From an uncultured Oscillospiraceae bacterium (GTDB lineage: Bacteria; Bacillota; Clostridia; Oscillospirales; Oscillospiraceae): a DNA stretch of 32,240 nt. The stretch is from positions 1-32,240 of the forward strand of contig CAJULM010000032.1 in the NCBI GenBank assembly GCA_910587285.1. Reading direction: 5' to 3'. Both the position numbers and the translations under genes were made by a program. Within the stretch, counting starts at the first letter, position 1; each line of letters begins with the position of its first letter. Shown piece by piece: positions 1-7,228 of this stretch. Under the pieces are notes generated by a model. It did not search any database. It saw only the letters and a list, made by a program, of their open reading frames with translations, and was not told the DNA's origin.

Positions 1-23
1 CCTACACGACGCTCTTCCGATCT
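1..23 (+). other. Illumina adapter remnant (assembly artefact)
   Basis: Bases 1-23 match the 3' end of the Illumina TruSeq universal adapter / read-1 primer, ending in GCTCTTCCGATCT. Coding sequence begins directly after it at base 24. This is library sequence left untrimmed at a contig end, not biology. Confidence 0.97.
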
Positions 24-473
24 GGGGATAAATACTGTACAATCCTGCCGGGCGGCTGCTGTTTCAACAGCGCCATGTCCTTTGGCCTAATCCGCGGCGG
101 GCACCTGGCCTACACCGTGTTAGGCGCCATGCAGGTAGACCAGGAGGGCAATCTGGCAAACTGGGTAGTGCCGGGCGGAAAAATGGCCGGCATGGGCGGC
201 GCCATGGATTTGGTCGCCGGTGCGAAGAAGGTCATTGTGGCCACAGAGCATTGCGCCAAGGATGGGACGCCAAAAATTCTCAAAAAATGCACATTCCCCC
301 TGACTGGTCAAAATGTGGTCGATCTGATCGTGACCGATCTGGCGGTAATTGAAGTCACCGACAACGGTTTGGTGCTGAAGGAGACGGCGCCAGGCGTAAC
401 CGTAGATGAAGTCATGAGCAAGACGGACGCAGAGCTGGCGGTTGCCGATCACCTTTGCGTTATGCCTGTGTAG
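24..473 (+). CDS. 3-oxoacid/butyrate-acetoacetate-type CoA-transferase, beta subunit (5'-truncated)
   Basis: This is the C-terminal part of a family I CoA-transferase subunit B (AtoA/ScoB/CtfB type), which with an alpha subunit moves CoA between acyl-CoA and a free acid such as acetoacetate or acetate in the cytoplasm. The frame is open from base 24, right after the adapter, and reads TILPGGCCFNSAMSFGLIRGGH, the conserved SxxSFxxIRGGH-type region. It continues through GGAMDLVAGAKKVIVATEH and the TGQNVVDLIVTDLAVIEV stretch typical of subunit B. The catalytic-Glu region and N-terminus are missing because the contig starts here; family members are about 215 residues and about 149 remain. The upstream neighbour is probably the alpha subunit. 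It converges on a TetR gene with a strong hairpin between them. Substrate cannot be told from this fragment. Confidence 0.9.
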   Translation, partial: GDKYCTILPGGCCFNSAMSFGLIRGGHLAYTVLGAMQVDQEGNLANWVVPGGKMAGMGGAMDLVAGAKKVIVATEHCAKDGTPKILKKCTFPLTGQNVVDLIVTDLAVIEVTDNGLVLKETAPGVTVDEVMSKTDAELAVADHLCVMPV

Positions 474-530
474 GCAGAATTGTGACATCTCTGCTTATAC
501 TGCAGGTATAAAACTCTCTTTCTTCAAAGA

Positions 531-568
531 CGGCGGCCGGATGGATATCCATCCGGCCGCCGCCTTTT
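531..568 (+). terminator. 32-bp perfect palindrome, terminator between convergent genes
   Basis: Bases 531-562 are a perfect palindrome with its axis between 546 and 547 (arms CGGCGGCCGGATGGAT and its complement). TTTT follows at 565-568. It lies between the CoA-transferase stop (473) and the TetR stop (622), so it probably ends the plus-strand operon and may act in both directions. Confidence 0.75.
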
Positions 569-621
569 CGGTATCATGCCAACGGAAGGATGGCGCCTTG
601 GCAGACGTGCCCTTCCCGTTG

Positions 622-1248
622 CTATTTACTTGCCAAAGCCAGAAAGCTGTCCAACAATACCGTAAAATATTTGTGTGCTTCCGTCTCCAGATCGAATTGC
701 CCATCGTATAGACACCAGTCATAGATGATGGATCGAGCGAATCGGATCATCATTTCAGTAAATTCTTCGTCCGGAACATCGGGAAATTCGTGGTTTTTCT
801 TGCCGAGCACCACAGTTTCCCGAGCAATACGGTAAAACGTACGCTGGCTGTCGTTCAAAATGCGGACAGAATTGTTGGTCGAAGACACCTGATTTGCGTA
901 CACGACTTTCATAAATTGCAGACCAACATCCTTACTGCAGTAATTTGCCATGGTATCAATCAGTAAAAAAATGCGGTCCCGGGCAAGCATGGTCTCGGGA
1001 ATGTCCGCAAACACTTCCTCATAACGGTGGTCTATTTGATGGAACACATCCAACAAAATGTCATCTTTGGAATGGAAGTACGTGTAAAAGGTGCCTTTGG
1101 ACAAGCCAGCAATGCTGGTAATATCTTCTATAGTAACGGCGTTGTATCCATATTTGCTGAACAGTTTCAGCGAGGTCTGATACAATTTTTCCTTCGTTTT
1201 TTGTGCGCTCAGCGTTCTCTTGTTAGATTTCGGCTTGGTAATCGCCAT
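622..1248 (-). CDS. TetR/AcrR-family transcriptional regulator
   Basis: A 208-residue one-domain repressor. The N-terminal helix-turn-helix is clear (about residues 18-65): TKEKLYQTSLKLFSKYGYNAV, then IEDITSIAGLSKGTFYTYF with the TetR signature GLSKGTFYTYFxSKDDIL. The rest is the helical ligand/dimer domain, which varies too much to predict the ligand. The ATG at 1248 is preceded by GGGAGAG (revcomp of about 1257-1263) at acceptable spacing. It faces the CoA-transferase gene tail to tail and lies downstream of the sigma-54 regulator gene on the same strand, so it may control either the fatty-acid/CoA-transferase genes or itself. Which one is inference. Confidence 0.9.
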   Translation of the reverse strand: MAITKPKSNKRTLSAQKTKEKLYQTSLKLFSKYGYNAVTIEDITSIAGLSKGTFYTYFHSKDDILLDVFHQIDHRYEEVFADIPETMLARDRIFLLIDTMANYCSKDVGLQFMKVVYANQVSSTNNSVRILNDSQRTFYRIARETVVLGKKNHEFPDVPDEEFTEMMIRFARSIIYDWCLYDGQFDLETEAHKYFTVLLDSFLALASK

Positions 1249-1486
1249 AATAAATCTCTCCCGATTGAATATTAAATAGACATCTTATCTTCTGATAATA
1301 GCTTAAATTACGAAAAATGTAAAGCAGCAATTCTCAGAAAATCACAATAATCCACAAATAGACCCTATCGTGGAGAGAACCGCTCTTTCCACAGTTTTAG
1401 AGCGGAGGCCGGATTTCAGCTTCCCTAAAGGCCCCGTACCGCGCTTCACTCTCTCACAGATTTTTCGCAAGCTGTTTAGCTCCCTT

Positions 1487-2917
1487 TTAGCGATTCATCT
1501 TACCCAACTTTTTATACAGCAGTGACCGATGGATTCCCAGCTGCCCAGCCGCCTTGGACACTGAACCGCCGCATTCATCCAAGGCCCGCTCGATATATGC
1601 CCGCTCAAATCTATCACAGGCATCGCGCAGAGAGAGCCCCTCCTCCAGCCCCACTGTCAATTCCGCCGTTTCACCATCCGCTTCCGCCTCCAGGCTGGTG
1701 ATATCCAGACGCCCAGAGATGGCATAGCGTTCAATTACGTTTCGCAGCTCCCGGATATTACCTGGCCAGCGGTAGCCCTGCAGCCCGTGGCGCATTTCCT
1801 GCTTCAATACCCGATTCAGCTCATACTTCCGATTGTACCGAGATAAAAATTGCTCCGCCAAGGGCAGAATATCCTCCGCGCGCTCCCGGAGCGGCGGCAA
1901 AAAGAGGGGCATCACATTCAGCCGGTAATACAAATCCTCTCGAAACTTTTTCTCGGCCACCATGCGTTTTAAATCCCGGTTGGTGGCGGCTATAACCCGC
2001 ACGTCTGTTTTGATGAGCTTCGTGCCCCCCACCCGCATAACCTCTCCTGTCTCCAATACCCGCAACAGCTTGGCTTGCATGGATAAGGGCAGCTCGCCCA
2101 CCTCATCCAAAAACAGAGTGCCGTGGTTGGCCATTTCAAACAGCCCGGACTTCCCGGAACTTCGCGCCCCGGTAAAAGCCCCCCGTTCGTAACCGAAAAA
2201 CTCCGATTCCACCAACTCTGCCGGAATGGCTGAGCAGTTCACCGGGACAAAGGGCTGCTCAGAGCGCTTGCTGTGGTGGAAGATGAAGTTGGCCAATACA
2301 TCCTTGCCCGTACCTGTTTCACCACAGATCAGCACCGTGCTGTCAATAGAAGCCAGAAACCGAGCATCCCCAAAGGCCAGTTTGGTGGCTGGACTTTCGC
2401 ACACCACCACCTCCCCCGCCTCCTTTTGAGCCTCCAAATATTCCGCGATGTCCTTATATTTCTGTAGGTCGGACTTCTCCCGGTCAAAATAGTTGGAAAA
2501 CTCTGTAAGCATCCGCTTCGGGATGGAGAATTGAGCGCTCATGACCACCCGGCCCTGTCTGTCGAAGATTGGCTCAATGTGGGTGAATAGTTCGTCACCA
2601 TATTTGCTGATGTTATAGGCGTTGAAAGGCTCCCGCTTTTTGTCATACAACTCCTGCGAAACCGAGCGCAGCCACAGCTTATGCTTCCGCAACTCTCCCA
2701 GCGTCATACCGGTAAGCTGCTCCTTGCTCATATGTACCGACTCCGCCATGCGCTGATTAACATAGAGAATTTTTTCATTATGGTATGTAACAAAAATGTT
2801 CCCGAAATAGCTATCCAGTATCTTCTCCGCATATTCCGCAAACTGCGTTGGATACTCCTCCATCAGCCGCTTCATCTGCACCACACGCGCCCCCTCTCCG
2901 TTTCTATTTTGAGACAT
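1487..2917 (-). CDS. PAS-domain sigma-54-dependent transcriptional activator (enhancer-binding protein)
   Basis: Product of about 476 residues that activates RpoN (sigma-54) RNA polymerase by ATP hydrolysis. From the N-terminus: a PAS-like sensor (about residues 25-140, SYFGNIFVTYHNEKILYVN), a linker, and an AAA+ domain with Walker A GETGTGKD, the sigma-54 contact loop GAFTGA, Walker B GTLFLDEVGELP and RYRWPGNIREL-type sensor II (here GYRWPGNIRELRN). A C-terminal Fis-type helix-turn-helix follows (GGSVSKAAGQLGIHRSLLYK). I chose ATG 2917 (MSQNRNGEG). The open frame runs back to 3019, but that would place coding sequence almost up to the divergent sigma-54 promoter and adds an unlikely basic stretch. 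ATG 2875 behind GAGGGGG is another option. The start codon lies inside an inverted repeat, suggesting autoregulation. It is divergent from the transporter/AtuA operon, its obvious target. Confidence 0.93.
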   Translation of the reverse strand: MSQNRNGEGARVVQMKRLMEEYPTQFAEYAEKILDSYFGNIFVTYHNEKILYVNQRMAESVHMSKEQLTGMTLGELRKHKLWLRSVSQELYDKKREPFNAYNISKYGDELFTHIEPIFDRQGRVVMSAQFSIPKRMLTEFSNYFDREKSDLQKYKDIAEYLEAQKEAGEVVVCESPATKLAFGDARFLASIDSTVLICGETGTGKDVLANFIFHHSKRSEQPFVPVNCSAIPAELVESEFFGYERGAFTGARSSGKSGLFEMANHGTLFLDEVGELPLSMQAKLLRVLETGEVMRVGGTKLIKTDVRVIAATNRDLKRMVAEKKFREDLYYRLNVMPLFLPPLRERAEDILPLAEQFLSRYNRKYELNRVLKQEMRHGLQGYRWPGNIRELRNVIERYAISGRLDITSLEAEADGETAELTVGLEEGLSLRDACDRFERAYIERALDECGGSVSKAAGQLGIHRSLLYKKLGKMNR

Positions 2918-2929
2918 AATTGTCTCAAA
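2908..2929. promoter_or_regulatory. Probable enhancer/UAS for the sigma-54 activator (inverted repeat)
   Basis: TTTGAGACA-N4-TGTCTCAAA is a perfect 9-bp inverted repeat at 2908-2929. A further half site TTTTGAGACA lies at 2947-2956. The repeat centre is about 125 bp upstream of the -12 element at 3042-3045, the usual position for enhancer-binding-protein sites. It also covers the chosen start codon of the activator gene, so the protein may repress itself. Binding is inferred from position and symmetry. Confidence 0.7.
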
Positions 2930-3029
2930 CGCTCTATACGTCTTCTTTTTGAGACAGTTTGATCGTTTTAGCGTACCACACAAACCGCCAAAAATCAAGG
3001 TTTTTTCCGTTCTAACCACAATTTACGGG

Positions 3030-3046
3030 TTGGCACGTCCCTTGCG
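3030..3046 (+). promoter_or_regulatory. Sigma-54 (-24/-12) promoter
   Basis: TTGGCACGTCCCTTGCG matches the RpoN consensus YTGGCACGNNNNTTGCW closely: GG of -24 at 3032-3033 and GC of -12 at 3044-3045, with canonical spacing. Transcription should begin near 3056 and read into the transporter gene at 3183 after a leader of about 127 nt. Confidence 0.92.
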
Positions 3047-3182
3047 CCTATCAAAGCATAGACAACACGGAAAGGAGGGCATATCCCGTTCACAGTGGTC
3101 GCTCGGCTTTTCTTGGGACCTGTCCAACTGAGACCTGCGGCCAAATTTGGTACACACTATTAAATAACAGGGAGGAAAATTT

Positions 3183-4499
3183 ATGGAGCTTTGGTTCAGC
3201 GTTGTAGGATTTTTAGTGGTAATCGCCATAATTGTCTCTATCATGACCAAAAAATTGTCCACCATGGTGGCCCTATCGGTGATTCCACTCATTGGCGCGA
3301 TTTTGGTGGGGCAGTTTGCCAGCATCCCCGCCTTTCTCACAGCGGGCGTTAGCAAGGTGGCCGTCAACGGCGTTATGTTCTTCTTTGCAATCCTATTCTT
3401 TGGTACCATGATGACCGCCGGCGCCTTTGATCCCATTGTGAGCTTCATTATCAAGTGCTGCCGTGGCAACCCGCTGTACGTGTGCGTCGGCACGTATGTA
3501 CTGTCCATCGTGGGCCACCTGGACGGCTCTGCTACCACCACAGTGCTGCTGGTGTGCAGCGCCATGGTCCCCATCTACAAGCGGATGAATATGCGTCTGC
3601 GCAATCTGGCCGCCATCCTGGCTATGGCCGCCGGTCTGATGAACATCTCCCCCTGGGGCGGCCCCACCCTGCGCGCCGCCACGGTGATGGAGATGGACCT
3701 TACCGAGTTCTTCCAGCCCATGCTGGCGCCCATTCTCATCACCATCGCCGTGGGCGCAGTCCCCGTCGTACTGATGGGCTTGGCCGAGACCAAACGGCTA
3801 AAGGCCGAGGACTTCGACTATGCTGCCGTCACCGTGGAGAGCCAGGAAACGGAACTCAGCGATGAGGCCCGCGCTCTGCTACGGCCCCATTTCGTCATCC
3901 CCAACCTGCTCCTCATCGTCTTAGTCGTAGGGCTGATGATCTCCGGCATCCTGTCCCCCGCCGCCGCTTTCCTCACCGGCACTGCCCTGGCCTGGCTGCT
4001 CAACTACCGCAAGCTGGAGGACCAGCAAAAGCTCATGCGCCTACACGGCGCCAACGCCGTGTTTGTGGTCAGCGCCCTGTATGGCGCAGGGGTCCTCATG
4101 GGAGTGCTCACGGAGTCCGGCATGGCCGCCGCCATGGCCAACACCCTCGTCAACCTGATCCCCAGCGCCTTGACCCGGTTCGTCCCCATCCTGGTTGGCG
4201 TTCTGGCTACGCCTCTGTCCCTCGTTTTTGACGCGGACACTTTCTATTACGGCATTCTGCCCGTCCTCACCCAGAGCGCCTCCGCTATGGGGCTGTCCGG
4301 CGCGGGAATCTGTTATGCCGCCCTGGTGGGGCAGCTGACCCTGGGCTGGGCCATCACCCCCCTCACCCCGGCCACTCTGCTTATGACCGGTATGTGTGAC
4401 CTGGACCTGGGCGAGCATCAGCGCTATACCATCAAATTCGTGTGGCCCCTTTCCATCGTTCTGCTGGTCCTGTTTACTGTGTTTGGGCTGATTCTATGA
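3183..4499 (+). CDS. CitMHS-family (citrate/divalent-metal:proton symporter type) carboxylate transporter
   Basis: A 438-residue polytopic membrane protein with about a dozen hydrophobic segments. The diagnostic stretch near residues 108-165 (SIVGHLDGSATTTVLLVCSAM, then PIYKRMNMR and NISPWGGPTLRAA) is that of the CitMHS family, whose characterised members import citrate complexed with Mg2+ or other metals with protons. The C-terminal half repeats the pattern (ITPLTPATLLMTGM). AGGGAGGAAAATTT precedes the ATG. It is the first gene after the sigma-54 promoter and lies 3 nt from the GTG or 33 nt from the ATG start of the AtuA gene, so it probably imports the compound that the downstream enzymes handle. 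Whether that is citrate or another carboxylate cannot be told. Confidence 0.9.
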   Translation: MELWFSVVGFLVVIAIIVSIMTKKLSTMVALSVIPLIGAILVGQFASIPAFLTAGVSKVAVNGVMFFFAILFFGTMMTAGAFDPIVSFIIKCCRGNPLYVCVGTYVLSIVGHLDGSATTTVLLVCSAMVPIYKRMNMRLRNLAAILAMAAGLMNISPWGGPTLRAATVMEMDLTEFFQPMLAPILITIAVGAVPVVLMGLAETKRLKAEDFDYAAVTVESQETELSDEARALLRPHFVIPNLLLIVLVVGLMISGILSPAAAFLTGTALAWLLNYRKLEDQQKLMRLHGANAVFVVSALYGAGVLMGVLTESGMAAAMANTLVNLIPSALTRFVPILVGVLATPLSLVFDADTFYYGILPVLTQSASAMGLSGAGICYAALVGQLTLGWAITPLTPATLLMTGMCDLDLGEHQRYTIKFVWPLSIVLLVLFTVFGLIL

Positions 4500-4532
4500 C
4501 AAGTGGGCCACCAAAAGGTAGTGATTTTGAAT

Positions 4533-5885
4533 ATGATAAAAAAAATTCGCATTGGAGGCGGCGCCGGCTTCGCCGGCGACCGCGTCGACCCCGCCGTCAC
4601 TCTGATTGAGCAGGGAAATCTGGACTACATCATTTTTGAGTGCCTGGCAGAACGCACCATAGGCCTGGCCCGGCAGGAAATGCTGAAGGATCCCACTAAG
4701 GGCTACAGTCGTCTGCTGGATTACCGTCTATCCCAAGTTCTCAAGCCGGCCAAGGAACACGGCGTTAAGATCATCACCAATATGGGGGCGGTAAATCCCC
4801 AGGCGGCCGTGGCCAGAGCTGTGGAAATTGCACGGAAGCAGGGTATCACCGGCCTGAAATTTGCCGCTGTCACTGGAGACAGCGTATATGAGGCGCTGTC
4901 CCAATACGGGCAAGAGCCCATTTTGGAGTTTGAGAGCACAGTGGATCAGTGGACAGCTCAAATCGTATCCGCCAATGCCTATATGGGGGCGGAAGGCATT
5001 ATTGAGGCGCTGCGCAACGGCGCGGACGTGGTGATCACCGGCCGGGTGTCCGATCCCACCCTCACCCTGGCCCCCTTATGCTACGAGTACGGCTGGTCGC
5101 TGAATCATCCAGAGCAGCTGGGCCAGTGCGTACTGGCCGGGCATCTGTTGGAGTGCGGCGGCCAGGTGACTGGCGGCTACTACGCCGACCCCGGCTATAA
5201 AGAGGTGCCGGAGCTGGACAACCTGGGCTTCCCCCTGGTAGAATTCGACGAAACCGGTCGTTTCATTCTCACCAAGGTGGAGGGTACCGGCGGCCTGGTG
5301 AATGTAGCTGCCTGCAAGGAACAGATGCTTTACGAGATTCATAACCCGGCTGCCTATCTCACCCCCGACTGCATTGCGGATTTTACCGGGGTGCGCTTCA
5401 CTCAGGAAGGGAAAGATCAGGTGTCCGCATGGGGCGCCGTCAGCCGCGGTCTGACGGAAAGGCTGAAGGTCAACGTGTGTTACCGGGATTCCTTCATCAC
5501 CGACTGCGAGATCAGCTACGGTGGCTGCAATGCCCTGGAACGGGCCAGGCTGGCGGGAGAGGTGTTCCTCAAGAGGCTGGATCGGTTGGGGATCGCGTAC
5601 AGCGAGACACGGGTGGACTACATCGGCTACAACTCCCTCTACCGGGATAAGCTGGCCCGGCAGCTCAGCGACGGGCGCTGGGGTGAGGTCCGTCTCCACG
5701 TGGCGGTGCGCACCGATGACAGGGAAAACGCCGTTAAGGTGTCCAACGAGTGGGACTCCATCTACACCAACGGACCTGCGGGCGGCGGAGGGGCCACCAT
5801 GCACATCTCGGAGATCATCTCGGTATTCTCCTTTTTCGTACCACGGGATGCGGTGCAGCCCCAGGTGTTTTATACGGAGCTCTGA
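4533..5885 (+). CDS. AtuA-family (DUF1446, acyclic terpene utilisation) protein
   Basis: Product of 450 residues beginning MIKKIRIGGGAGFAGDRVDP, the conserved N-terminus of the AtuA/DUF1446 family. Later conserved stretches are TNMGAVNPQAA, ADVVITGRVSDPTLTLAP, LECGGQVTGGYYADPG and NGPAGGGGA near the C-terminus. AtuA was named from the citronellol/geraniol gene cluster of Pseudomonas, but its reaction is not established. I chose ATG 4533 because it fits the family N-terminus; an in-frame GTG at 4503 would add ten residues just after the transporter stop. In many species a small C-terminal domain is fused; here it is a separate gene (5930-6229). The context (carboxylate transporter, decarboxylase-like protein) suggests a role in organic-acid breakdown rather than terpene use. 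Confidence 0.88.
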   Translation: MIKKIRIGGGAGFAGDRVDPAVTLIEQGNLDYIIFECLAERTIGLARQEMLKDPTKGYSRLLDYRLSQVLKPAKEHGVKIITNMGAVNPQAAVARAVEIARKQGITGLKFAAVTGDSVYEALSQYGQEPILEFESTVDQWTAQIVSANAYMGAEGIIEALRNGADVVITGRVSDPTLTLAPLCYEYGWSLNHPEQLGQCVLAGHLLECGGQVTGGYYADPGYKEVPELDNLGFPLVEFDETGRFILTKVEGTGGLVNVAACKEQMLYEIHNPAAYLTPDCIADFTGVRFTQEGKDQVSAWGAVSRGLTERLKVNVCYRDSFITDCEISYGGCNALERARLAGEVFLKRLDRLGIAYSETRVDYIGYNSLYRDKLARQLSDGRWGEVRLHVAVRTDDRENAVKVSNEWDSIYTNGPAGGGGATMHISEIISVFSFFVPRDAVQPQVFYTEL

Positions 5886-5929
5886 TTCCCATCCATCAAT
5901 CAAACGCCTAACGGCGCATGGAGGTTTTT

Positions 5930-6229
5930 ATGAAGCTAAAAGAAATTTGTCACTCCCGCACCGGCGATAAGGGAGACGTGTCCAACATCTCCCTCATTCC
6001 CTGGAATGAGGCGGACTATCCCATGCTGAAGGAAAAAGTCACGGCTCAGCGGGTGAAGGAGTATTTCTCCGAAATTTGTCATGGCGCTGTCACCCGCTAT
6101 GAAGTCGATGGAATCTGCGCACTGAATTTTGTGATGGAGCAGTCCCTGGGTGGGGGCGTACTGCGCAGCCTGGCCATGGACAAGCACGGCAAGGCCCTCA
6201 GCTCCGCCCTGCTGGAAATGGATCTGTAA
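5930..6229 (+). CDS. AtuA-associated small protein (AtuA-like C-terminal domain)
   Basis: A 99-residue protein opening MKLKEICHSRTGDKGDVSNIS. The SRTGDKGDxxNIS motif is the hallmark of the small domain usually fused to the C-terminus of AtuA/DUF1446 proteins or encoded next to them. GGAGG at 5920-5924 is ideally placed for ATG 5930; the upstream in-frame ATG 5918 overlaps that ribosome binding site and is less likely. It follows the AtuA gene by 44 nt in the same operon, so the two probably form one complex. No catalytic role is known to me. Confidence 0.85.
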   Translation: MKLKEICHSRTGDKGDVSNISLIPWNEADYPMLKEKVTAQRVKEYFSEICHGAVTRYEVDGICALNFVMEQSLGGGVLRSLAMDKHGKALSSALLEMDL

Positions 6230-6266
6230 GGGGTGCGCGGCATTGTTTCAATTTGAGGAAGGTCGA

Positions 6267-7097
6267 ATGTACCAAATGCCGGTCCATTTCGGGCCCTGCT
6301 GCGGACCAAGGCAGGGCCCGGACGGACGGCGGTTTACCGCAGACGGTCCCCAGGAGAGCACTCAGCACATCTTGGTATACGAAACCGACCCGGTAGCAGT
6401 GGAGCGCTATCTGCCGGAGGGCTTTGCCCTGCGCCGCCCCTATGTCACTGTCACCCACAAAATGCACCGAAACCTGCCCTGGCTGGCGGGTCGAGGCTAT
6501 AATGTGGTCGCATTCCATGTGCCTGTAACCTACCATGGCCGTGAGGAAACCATCCGCGGCCAGTATCAGCTTGCGATTTGGGAAAACCACGCCGACCCCA
6601 TCCTGTGTGGACGGGAACAGCTGGGCTACTCCAAGGTCTTCGCAGAAATCGAGGATATGCGTGCCTTTCACGGCACGATGTCCGCCTCTCTTTTTTCCTG
6701 GGGCTTCCGGTTCCTGGAGCTGCGGTTTGACACCGCAGCTCCGCCGGAGGACCCGGAGAAACTCCGATCCATTTTACTGGACCCGGAAAATGAGGGGCTG
6801 ATGCATTATAAATACATTCCCCGCACCGGGGAAAACTTCTGCTCGGCGGATACAGCCTATGTAACACTGACGCCCAAAGAGTTTCCTCCCCCGCCAGCGG
6901 CTGCATCCCTCCCGTCGCCGGAGCGGTCCTGGTGCGCCGGCAGCCTTACCTGGCGCCTCCCAAGCTGGCAGGATATGCCCACCCAATACCATATCGTCCA
7001 AGGGCTTGCCGCAATGCCCATCCGTCAGTTTCTTGGCGCGAGCGTAGTCCATATGAAGCATTATAACGATGTATTCCACCAGCGTATCGTTCAATAG
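6267..7097 (+). CDS. Acetoacetate decarboxylase (ADC)-superfamily protein, atypical active site
   Basis: A 276-residue cytoplasmic protein of the ADC superfamily, recognised by the TDPVAVERYLPEGFAL stretch, the YNVVAFHVPVTYHG strand region, and GREQLGYSKVFAEIE at about residues 115-129. In true acetoacetate decarboxylase this site reads GYPKK: the first Lys forms the Schiff base and the second lowers its pKa. Here Lys123 is kept but the neighbour is Val (GYSKV), so the chemistry may be aldolase/hydratase-like, as in other ADC relatives, rather than classical decarboxylation. ATG 6267 has GAGGAAGG at 6255-6262. Last gene of the sigma-54 operon. Substrate unknown; it is probably a beta-keto or related acid released by the AtuA pathway. 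Confidence 0.82.
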   Translation: MYQMPVHFGPCCGPRQGPDGRRFTADGPQESTQHILVYETDPVAVERYLPEGFALRRPYVTVTHKMHRNLPWLAGRGYNVVAFHVPVTYHGREETIRGQYQLAIWENHADPILCGREQLGYSKVFAEIEDMRAFHGTMSASLFSWGFRFLELRFDTAAPPEDPEKLRSILLDPENEGLMHYKYIPRTGENFCSADTAYVTLTPKEFPPPPAAASLPSPERSWCAGSLTWRLPSWQDMPTQYHIVQGLAAMPIRQFLGASVVHMKHYNDVFHQRIVQ

Positions 7098-7163
7098 CAG
7101 CCGGAGAACATCTGCAAATCAAGCACCAAGGATAAACTCCACCTTCAATATGCCATCCGGACA

Positions 7164-7193
7164 TGGACAAACCACCCCTCAATATGCTATATT
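7164..7193 (+). promoter_or_regulatory. Putative sigma-A promoter for the histidine kinase/regulator operon
   Basis: TGGACA (7164-7169), an 18-bp spacer and TATATT (7188-7193) lie 35 nt before the kinase start codon. A near-direct repeat, TTCAATATGCCAT at 7144-7156 and CTCAATATGCTAT at 7179-7191, overlaps the promoter. Confidence 0.55.
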
Positions 7194-7228
7194 ATTTCGG
7201 TCAGATTTCACGCAAGGAGGGAACCGCC

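Noticed and set aside
3069..3161. Possible leader peptide in the sigma-54 operon leader (AAAGGAGGG followed by a short GTG frame)
   Set aside because: The GTG is about 15-17 bases from the ribosome binding site and the frame shows no codon pattern suggesting attenuation.
3023..3574. 183-codon minus-strand frame over the sigma-54 promoter and transporter start
   Set aside because: Shadow of the transporter gene; it would run through the promoter and has Met/Thr/Pro-rich composition typical of an antisense frame.
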